A DNA stretch of 64,000 nt from Flavobacterium psychrophilum. Lineage in GTDB: Bacteria > Bacteroidota > Bacteroidia > Flavobacteriales > Flavobacteriaceae. The notes under the pieces were generated by a model that searched no databases, was not told where the DNA came from, and saw only the letters and a program-made list of their open reading frames with translations. The DNA lies in NCBI GenBank assembly GCA_945874225.1, contig CAMCFT010000002.1:1-64000 (forward strand), in the 5' to 3' direction. Position numbers and translations under genes: made by a program. Shown here piece by piece: positions 43,663-51,900 of this stretch (the stretch's first letter is position 1; every line of letters begins with the position of its first letter).

Positions 43663-46472
43663 GACAAAATATACTCAACAAGACCTTGTTCATGGGGTAA
43701 GTCCATTTTTTTACGCAAACGATATCTTTTAATTTCTACACTTCGCACAGAAATATTAAGCAAAGGTGCAATTTCTTTAGAGGAAAGGTTTAGTCTAAGG
43801 TATGCGCACAATCTTAAATCATTAGGTGTTAATAATTGATGCGCTTGTTTGATTTTTTTCAAAAAGTCTTTATCTGCATTGTCAAAAGCTTCTTTAAAAA
43901 CCTTCCAGGAATCTTCTTCAGTAATATTTTTATTTATTGTCCTAATAACAGATTTAACGCTTGAATCCCCACTTTCAGATGTTTTCTTCAAGTCTTCTTT
44001 TATAAAAGTCAATAACTCATTCTTACTATTTAAAGTCATAGAAGTAACTGCTAACTCACGATTTTTCATATCTACATCTTGAGAAAGTTGCTCGTTTTCT
44101 AGCTTCATTAGCTGTTGCTCCATTTCGAGCTCTTTAATCTCTAACAACAGGTTATTTTCTTCTATTAGTTTTTCCCTTTGTTTATGATAATAGTTTCGGT
44201 ATGCTTTATGTATGTAAAAGGATATAAACAGCAATAGGAGTATATAAATAAAAACAGCTAAGTTGGTTGCATAAAAAGGTTTAAGGATTGTAAATGAATA
44301 TACTGCAGTATTATCAAGATATGAATTAGCAAATTTAGCTCTTACCTTAAATACATAATCTCCCGGAGAAAGGTTTTTGAAATTTACTGTTGGCTTAGCA
44401 CTCCATAGACTCCAATCATCCTGAAATCCTTCTAATAAATACTGATATTCTGCTTTAATATATTTATTGTATTCCGGCACAGTGTAACTAAAAGTAATAT
44501 TGTTTTCGCTATACTTAAAATTGCCTTCTTTTTGAATAGAATTATTTGCAAAGCTTTTGTTTAATTTGTTTGTTGAAATTTCAGTAATAGAAACTTTATA
44601 ATTTTTAAAACTTAAATCATTAATATTCAAAATGTAATAGCCATCAGTAGTACCAATTAAATAATCAAAATCTGATATTTGGTTGATGTTCTCATAGCCT
44701 GGCATAGCATTAGACAAGGACGCTGAAATAGGAATAACATTTTGCTTGAGTTGATTACTCAATTTACTTAATGAGAAATAATGAATATGATTTTTTGAAA
44801 ACAACCAGATTTTATTAGAATTATCAACAATCATTTTCCCTGAGGTATATTCTTCTTTTTCAAAAACAAAACTCATTAACTTATCTTTTTCAAATTGTTT
44901 TGTCTTTCTGTTTAATTTAAAAACACCATCTTTATATGCATAATAAATAGAGTTATTAAACTTAACTAAACCCGAATTCCTACCTTTTTTTGGGAATAAA
45001 TACGAAATAAAAGGGTTTGTTTTAAATAATTTATTATCTAATTGTAATCTGAAAAGGCCTTGATTTTCGTGACTCACATACACTTCAAGTGAATTGTTGA
45101 TTTCAAAAAATCTTGATGAGTAATCGAATCCTTTAATTTTATTTCTAAAAACCCATTGATTATTTATTTTGGTCAAAACAGAAATCCCATAGTAATTTCC
45201 TTGAAGTAAAAGTGATTTTTGATTTGGAACGGGCTCAAATTTCCATGTTCCAGACATTGGAAATATATTTTTAGCCAAATTATCTTCTATAATAAATGTT
45301 CCTGAATCATGACCGCAAAACAATGTTCCATCATATTCAAATAAAGACCAAACCTGTCCTTTTGTTCCATTTATTAATTTAAAACCTTCGTCACTTTTAT
45401 AGTTTTTATAAAACAACCCTTGATTAGTTCCTATATAAAGCTTTCCACGGAACACTTTTGAGGCATAAACTGTCCCTAAATTACCAGTATCATCGGTACA
45501 ACTATTAATCGGTGATTGGAGATTGATACAATTGATTCCGTTATCTGATCCAACCCAAAGATTCTTATCTAAATCTTCAAACAATGACAAGGCGGTATTA
45601 TTAGTTAGTCCCTTAATTTGTGTTATATGATATTTTACTTTTCCGCTTTTTGTCAAAATAAAAACACCATTTGATACTGTTCCTATTGCAAAATTCCCGT
45701 CTGAAATCCTTATGCAACTATATACACTGGTTGATTCTAATTCTGAATCAGCATCTGTTGAAAACTTAGAGAGAACTTTATTAATTAACGTATAAAACCC
45801 ATTAAATTCTGTTTCAACTAAAAGTCCTTCATCAATGGAGAAAACATTAACGATTCTATTCTTTTTAAGAATTTCAGAATCTGAAACTAATTTGCTCATT
45901 CCACTTTCAATTTCATAAAGCCCTTCATTTAAAGACTGAAAATAAATAGAATTATTTGTACGATAGGATTTTGTTATGCCCCGTTTTGAAGCTATTATTT
46001 TAAAAAAACCTGTTTGAGAATCATAGATATAAATTCTATTTAGAGACTGAAAAATAACCCATTGATCCAAATTTATAATATTCCAAAAAATCTCATCATT
46101 GAGAATTTTACTCTTTATAGTCTTACTGAGCGAAGTGTATTTTAATTTACCATCATCTTGTCTTTTCCAAAACCCAAATTCCATATAACAACCCGTATAA
46201 ATTTTATCATTGACAACTTTTACGGAACGAATAATAGTCTCATTAGGTGACTTGTAAAGAGACCAGTTTGAGCCATTGAATGCTAAAAGGCCTTCATGAT
46301 TTGCGAAGTATATATATTGGTTTTTATCCTGGGAAATCATCCAATTCTGATTCCCTCCTTCATAATTTGATGCCGCATATTTAATTATTGGAGGTAACTC
46401 CTGAGAGTGACACCAAAAAAAATTCAGCAAAAGTGCGAAAGAAAAATATCTTGAAATTTTATATAGTAACAT
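43656..46472 (-). CDS. Membrane-spanning Y_Y_Y / LuxR-type one-component regulator
   Basis: A 938-residue regulator. A signal peptide (about 1-24) is followed by a periplasmic two-component-regulator-type beta-propeller sensor (about 25-640; for example SLFEDLDKNLWVGSDNGINCI), a Y_Y_Y domain (about 650-730), one membrane helix (about 735-757) and a cytoplasmic coiled coil (about 765-840). The last domain is a LuxR-type HTH (about 877-938; LSSKEIAPLLNISVRSVEIKRYRLRKKM). There is no histidine kinase or receiver domain, unlike hybrid two-component regulators, so the periplasmic sensor and DNA-binding domain share one chain, as in SusR-type proteins. It sits directly upstream of susC and probably activates the locus. 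Confidence 0.92.
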   Translation of the reverse strand: MLLYKISRYFSFALLLNFFWCHSQELPPIIKYAASNYEGGNQNWMISQDKNQYIYFANHEGLLAFNGSNWSLYKSPNETIIRSVKVVNDKIYTGCYMEFGFWKRQDDGKLKYTSLSKTIKSKILNDEIFWNIINLDQWVIFQSLNRIYIYDSQTGFFKIIASKRGITKSYRTNNSIYFQSLNEGLYEIESGMSKLVSDSEILKKNRIVNVFSIDEGLLVETEFNGFYTLINKVLSKFSTDADSELESTSVYSCIRISDGNFAIGTVSNGVFILTKSGKVKYHITQIKGLTNNTALSLFEDLDKNLWVGSDNGINCINLQSPINSCTDDTGNLGTVYASKVFRGKLYIGTNQGLFYKNYKSDEGFKLINGTKGQVWSLFEYDGTLFCGHDSGTFIIEDNLAKNIFPMSGTWKFEPVPNQKSLLLQGNYYGISVLTKINNQWVFRNKIKGFDYSSRFFEINNSLEVYVSHENQGLFRLQLDNKLFKTNPFISYLFPKKGRNSGLVKFNNSIYYAYKDGVFKLNRKTKQFEKDKLMSFVFEKEEYTSGKMIVDNSNKIWLFSKNHIHYFSLSKLSNQLKQNVIPISASLSNAMPGYENINQISDFDYLIGTTDGYYILNINDLSFKNYKVSITEISTNKLNKSFANNSIQKEGNFKYSENNITFSYTVPEYNKYIKAEYQYLLEGFQDDWSLWSAKPTVNFKNLSPGDYVFKVRAKFANSYLDNTAVYSFTILKPFYATNLAVFIYILLLLFISFYIHKAYRNYYHKQREKLIEENNLLLEIKELEMEQQLMKLENEQLSQDVDMKNRELAVTSMTLNSKNELLTFIKEDLKKTSESGDSSVKSVIRTINKNITEEDSWKVFKEAFDNADKDFLKKIKQAHQLLTPNDLRLCAYLRLNLSSKEIAPLLNISVRSVEIKRYRLRKKMDLPHEQGLVEYILSV

Positions 46473-46539
46473 ATTAAAAGGGGGATAGACTGAAAAATTG
46501 ATTAAAATATAAATATATAAATATATAATTAATAAAATA

Positions 46540-46571
46540 AAAAAAAGGCACGTTTTTTAAAACGTGCCTTT
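46540..46571 (-). terminator. Terminator of the T9SS binding-protein gene
   Basis: A 13-bp perfect stem AAAGGCACGTTTT / AAAACGTGCCTTT with a two-base loop, followed by a T-rich run on the minus strand. It lies 30 bases beyond the stop codon and keeps transcription from running into the regulator gene. Confidence 0.85.
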
Positions 46572-46600
46572 AATTATAAAAAACTATTTAATCTAAAAAT

Positions 46601-48130
46601 CTATTCTTTTACAACTTTTGAAGTACTGATTTTACCATCAATTTCAGTAGTTACCATATAAACTCCTTTTTGAAGCTCATTAGTTTGCAAAGTCACAGTG
46701 TTGCTTTTTGGGCTAACTTTCATAACTTCTTGTCCCAAAACATTGTAAACAGAAACTCTATTAATAGCACTATTAGCATCAATTGTCAAAGTGTTTTTAA
46801 CAGGGTTAGGATACATTTTTATACCAGAAGCATCAAATTTAGCAACTCCTAAAGCAGTTTTCCAGAAATATAAATTGTCAAAATAAGTTGTAGTTGAGCC
46901 AGAAGCTGATTCTAACTTCAATTGAAAAATATCAGAAAGGTTAGGAGCAGGATAATTTGTAGTATTTACATCAATGTCAAAACTATTCCAACCCACAACT
47001 AAAGGAGTCACTGTTACAGGATTTTCAAATCCAGGAGAAATTAGAGCAACTTTCATAGGTACCAAATCCTTGTTCAACATATCAATATGCAATTTCCAGT
47101 TGCCACCACTAACATCATGATGAGCTGCCAATTCTACACCTTGGTAAGTGAAAAATTCCATTCTCTTCATTAAATCACCGTTTCCTGGATCAACTTCATC
47201 AACAATTGTTGACTGTCCCCATCTTTGACCTATAATTGTTCCTTCAAGATCAGTGTATGCACCACTAAAAATTGATATTACATCACCAGCATTTCTTACA
47301 GGAGGAGTTGGAGCGGCATCTGTTGGAGCTACATCATGAACTATAAATTCAGCGTTTACTAATCCTTCTACAAAAGGTGCTGATGCTGCTTGAGTAGCTG
47401 TAATTGTTGTTTTTCCTGGACCAACTACATTGATAAAACTACCAGTTATTGTGGCAACTAATAGATTACTGCTTGTATAAGAGAAAGAACCATCGCTAGT
47501 GCTAGATGGAGCTACAATTTCAATAGGAGCATCTCCTACAGTCCCTGGAGAAAGAACTAAAGGGTCGATTACAGGTTGTCCTTCTTGTTTTTTGGTGAAA
47601 TTAAAACGCCACCATACACCAGTTCCACATTCAATATCTAATGTCATATTAGATGCAGTAAGAGTGGTAACGATATAAGTTCTAGAAGTTGGCATTACCG
47701 GTGGTGCAGGGGCAGAAAATTCTCCTGCATTAACAGCTTTAGGAAGTCCTAAAAACGCTCCTGTACCATCAAGAGTAATGGTGTTATTACCAGCAGAATA
47801 AACCCAAGTAGCAGGAGTTAGACCATCGTGAGGAGCTACTGGAGTTCCACAGCCTTCTACATTAGCATCTTGCCAAGGTTTTTCGAGCCAAGTTGAACCT
47901 TGCAATACATTTTGAAATGAACCATCAGCATTTAATACAAACTCATCGTCAAATTGACAAGCTCTGGTTGCAACATCACCAGCAGAGTTTTGCCACCATT
48001 CATTACTTCCTTGTGCTGGACCAACCTGGAATGCACCTGCGTCTGCGGTAAATTTCCAAGTACCTTCAGGCGTTTGTGAAAATCCTAATGAATATACCAT
48101 TAGGGCAATTAATAATGTAATTTTTTTCAT
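46601..48130 (-). CDS. T9SS-secreted glucan-locus binding protein
   Basis: A 509-residue secreted protein. The signal peptide ends at FSQ (about 19). An N-terminal domain (about 20-185) has the pattern PEGTWKFTADAGAFQVGP and conserved Trp residues. A Big_2-like Ig domain (about 195-275; SSNLLVATITGSFINVVGPGKTTI) and a CBM-like jelly roll (about 285-430) follow. Residues 440-509 are a type A T9SS sorting domain (MYPNPVKNTLTIDA, KGVYMVTTEIDG). No catalytic residues were recognised, so glucan binding at the surface is the likely role. It has its own promoter region, which shares both candidate operators with susC. Confidence 0.85.
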   Translation of the reverse strand: MKKITLLIALMVYSLGFSQTPEGTWKFTADAGAFQVGPAQGSNEWWQNSAGDVATRACQFDDEFVLNADGSFQNVLQGSTWLEKPWQDANVEGCGTPVAPHDGLTPATWVYSAGNNTITLDGTGAFLGLPKAVNAGEFSAPAPPVMPTSRTYIVTTLTASNMTLDIECGTGVWWRFNFTKKQEGQPVIDPLVLSPGTVGDAPIEIVAPSSTSDGSFSYTSSNLLVATITGSFINVVGPGKTTITATQAASAPFVEGLVNAEFIVHDVAPTDAAPTPPVRNAGDVISIFSGAYTDLEGTIIGQRWGQSTIVDEVDPGNGDLMKRMEFFTYQGVELAAHHDVSGGNWKLHIDMLNKDLVPMKVALISPGFENPVTVTPLVVGWNSFDIDVNTTNYPAPNLSDIFQLKLESASGSTTTYFDNLYFWKTALGVAKFDASGIKMYPNPVKNTLTIDANSAINRVSVYNVLGQEVMKVSPKSNTVTLQTNELQKGVYMVTTEIDGKISTSKVVKE

Positions 48131-48198
48131 AATATTTTATGTTTAAGTTATTTTTTCAAATTTAAATAAGATTATTATTTTTATGCTTTTAGTAAACT

Positions 48199-48213
48199 GT
48201 ATAAAAACTATAC
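48199..48213 (-). promoter_or_regulatory. Candidate operator GTATAGTTTTTATAC
   Basis: A perfect 5+5 palindrome (GTATA-N5-TATAC), 69 bases upstream of the T9SS binding-protein ATG. The core GTATAGTTTT is shared with the susC and GH81 upstream regions. Confidence 0.55.
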
Positions 48214-48318
48214 AAATGAATATATTACGCAAACGTTTGAATTCATTAGCAATAACAAGGGTAAACACCTGTATTTAATATGTATTTTAAATGAAATCAC
48301 AGAACGTTAAATACTAAT

Positions 48319-48332
48319 TGTTGTGGTAATGT
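48319..48332 (-). promoter_or_regulatory. Candidate operator ACATTACCACAACA
   Basis: Identical in 14 bases and orientation to 43613-43626; 189 bases upstream of the T9SS binding-protein start codon, against 194 for susC. Confidence 0.6.
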
Positions 48333-48817
48333 TGAGTTAAATATTAAAAATTATTTACTTGTCGTAATCCTATATCAATAATTAAAAGGTTTATTTAAAA
48401 TGATATGTATAAAAAATGTAATGTTTTTTAATATTTTTAGAAATAATAGAATATTTAACTAGTCTATTTATAATGGCAATACTACTTATAATATTATTCC
48501 CGTTTGCTAAAAGTAATTTTTATACAAATTAATCTTCCTTAATTATATTCATAGAAAAACACAATTATCAAAAGCATTCTTGTTCAATATCTAGAAAAGG
48601 CTATTAATACTATTTTGTCAAATTATAAGTCATTTTTTTTAATTTTATACTTGTCCTATATATATATGTATAATTCTTTTGTGAAATGATTTTTTGAAAA
48701 CTCATTATCTTCTTTAATTTGATATTTACCATTCAATACAGTATTCAGGGATTCAATAATTTAATTTTAAACTTAAAATATCAATTTAAACCAAATAGCT
48801 CAGATAATACTGACCGT

Positions 48818-48832
48818 GTATAGTTTTAATAT
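48818..48832 (+). promoter_or_regulatory. Candidate operator GTATAGTTTTAATAT
   Basis: The core GTATAGTTTT lies 84 bases upstream of the GH81 ATG on the coding strand. The second half (AATAT) matches the palindrome at 48199-48213 only partly. Confidence 0.45.
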
Positions 48833-48901
48833 CGTTTTCAATCGAAATAGTATTAGGTTTAATATATAATTTTGGCCAAATATTAATTAACCAATTTAAA
48901 A

Positions 48902-51900
48902 ATGAAAAAAGAAATATTTAGATCTTGTACTCTAGGCTCCTTTATTTTTTTAATAACGATTTTATTTACAACGATAACAAGCGCCCAGTTTGTAACTGTG
49001 GGCAGTGGAAGTTACAGGACTACTTTTCCAGGAACAGATTCAGCAGGCAGAAATTCCTTTCCATCTGGAACTCCTTATTTGACGGGTGCAGCGGTCGGAA
49101 AACCAGTACCAACCAGTGACTGGTGGTCATTTTTGGTTAAAAACGGTACAGCATCCAATCTTTTCAATTATCCATACACAATGAAAACTACTGCAAATGG
49201 ACTTGTGGTAAGCTATATTCCTTCTGGTGTGATTGACGACCTTATTCCATTTGTTGTGGGTGTAACTGGTATGAATGCAGCGAATACAAAAGTTTCGGAT
49301 TATTCGGATTGGACAGTAACTATGGATTGGAGTGATGCTACTCATAATTTTCAGGCAACTTCAGGAGTGGGAATGCCTTTTCTGTATTTCACCAAAAAAT
49401 CTACTGATGTAGCTCAAGTCACCATAAACTCAGGAACTGTAGTGATCTCAAATGAAATGCTTGTTTGTACCAATGTAAAAAACGGTGCTGATTTTGCAGT
49501 TTATGCACCAGTGGGAAGCACTTGGACTAAAACTGGAGCTGTTTATACTTCAACTTTGAATGGGCAAAATTATTGGTCTATGGCTTTTATTCCACTAACT
49601 GCAACTAATGTTGCTACTGTAGCTAACGAATATAAAAAATATGCCTATGTTTTTCCAGTAAAAGCAACAGCTACCTATACTTATAATGAAGCAACATCTG
49701 TGATGCATACTGATTTTAATGTGGAAACTGTTGTGAAAGAAGGAACCGAAACTAATATGTTGCTCGGTTTACTTCCACATCAATGGGCACATTTAGCTCC
49801 AGGTTCTCCTGTTCCTGACAAATACAGCTACGCTATCATTAGAGGAGAAATGAAAACAATGGCAGGAAATAGTTTCAGTGTCGAAAATACTTTTCACGGC
49901 ATACTTCCTACTTTACCCTATGTAGATAATTACAGTAGTGGTTTTACACCAACAGCTTTAACCGAAAAGATTGCCTCTTTAGAAAACAGCACTATGGCAA
50001 CCTGGACGGATTCGTATAACGAAGGCCAGGTTTTTAACCAATTAATGCAAACAGCTCGTGTTGCCAATGAAATGGGAAATATTGTGTCTCGCGATAAGAT
50101 GCTAGCAACAATTAAAACCCGACTTGAAAACTGGTTTAAAGCCGAAAATGGAGAAGTAGCTTTTCTATTTTATTATAATTCTACTTGGAGTTCAGCTATT
50201 GGTTATCCAGCAGGATATGGTCAAGATAGCGGTTTAAATGACAAACAATTTCATTGGGGATATTTCATTCAAGCAGCAGCTTTTGTGGAACAATTCAGTC
50301 CAGGTTGGGCTGCACAATGGGGCGGAATGGTGAATTTAATTGTTCGTGATGCTGCGGCTTACGATCGTACCGATACAATGTTCCCTTATTTGAGAAATTT
50401 TAATCCTTATGGAGGTCATTGTTGGGTAGATGGTTTTGCAAATAACCCACAAGGAAATAATCAGGAATCCAGTTCAGAAAGTATGGTTTTTAATGCTGCA
50501 CTGATACAATGGGGAGAAGCTTCTGGAAATAAAACCATTCGTGATTTGGGGATTTACCTTTATACGACGGAGCAAACCGGAATTGAAGAATATTATATGG
50601 ATACGCATGAGCGCAATTTCCCTCCTTCTCAAACAAAGAGTTTGGTATCACGCGTTTGGGGAAATAGTATTGATAATGGGACTTTTTGGACCGCCGATAT
50701 TGCTGCTTCTTACGGAATTGAGTTGTATCCTATTCAGGGAGGTTCTCTTTATTTAGGACAAGATACTGCGTATGTTACCAAACTTTGGAACGAAATTGAA
50801 GCAAATACTGGAATACTCACCAATGAGGTTAATGCAAATTTATGGCACGACATTATGTGGGAATATCTAGCTTTTATTGATCCTCCAAAAGCTATAGGAT
50901 TGTATAATTCCTTTCCGAATAGAGAAATAAAATTTGGTATCTCAGATGCCCAAACCTACCATTGGCTGCATGCCATGAATGCATTAGGGCGAGTAAGTCC
51001 AACTATTACTGCTAATTGTCCCACTGCAACAGCTTTTACACAAAACGGTCAAACCAATTATGTGGCTCAAAACTATTCAGGTTCGCCTATAACGGTTACT
51101 TTTTCAACAGGATATCAATTGAATGTTCCTGCCAGAAAAATGGTTTCAAGCCTAGATTCACAGATTACAGGAGTTATAACCTCTTCTTTTACGCAAGCTT
51201 ATGTAAATGGCAGTGTGAAATTAGATGTCGTTGTTTCTAATGGAACTCCAATCAAGGTTGAATTTATGGATGGAACGACTTCCCTCGGAATTGTTACTAC
51301 TGCACCTTTTACTTGGGATGCTGCAAATTTGGCATTAGGAATGCACTCTTTTTATGCAAAAGTATACGAAGATGCCGTTAAATTCAATGTTTCCAATAGT
51401 GCAGATGTTCAAGTTGGAAATCAATTACCATTCGGTGGTGCTTCCTGGGCGATTCCTGGAATTATTGAAGCTGGTAAATTTGATACTTTTGAAGGTGGAA
51501 AAGGACAAAACATTGCCTATTTTGATACAACAACAGCTAATTTAGGTGATTACAGATTAGACGAACAGGTGGATTCCAAAACTAGTGTTGCCGAAGGTGC
51601 TACAGTTGGGAATATTGCCACAAATGAATGGACGGAATATACCGTGAATGTAGCTGAACCAGGTGGTTTATATTCGTTTGCTTTTCGTTATGCTTCTGGC
51701 AATGCCGCTGGTGGAGGACCATTTCATTTGGAATTAGATGGAAAAAATATCTCTACCAACATTACAGTTCCATCTACATCCACTACTTCTTGGGATATTT
51801 GGGCTACCAAAACTGTTACTAATATTCCGCTTACACCAGGTGAACACATTTTGCGAGTTGCTTTTTCTGCTGGTGAATTTAATTTGGCTAAAATGACCTT

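Larger units (their letters stand above)
48131..48901. other. Divergent promoter region of the glucan locus
   Basis: 771 bases without a gene between the T9SS binding protein (minus) and GH81 (plus). The region is very AT-rich, with a TA-rich run near 48655-48672. It holds the 14-mer at 48319-48332 and two GTATAGTTTT sites at 48199-48213 and 48818-48832. No small RNA was recognised, but the length leaves room for one or for long 5' leaders. Confidence 0.55.

Noticed and set aside
48655..48675. TA-dinucleotide run as a regulatory repeat
   Set aside because: Short and interrupted (TATATATATG), as expected in AT-rich intergenic DNA; no support for phase variation.
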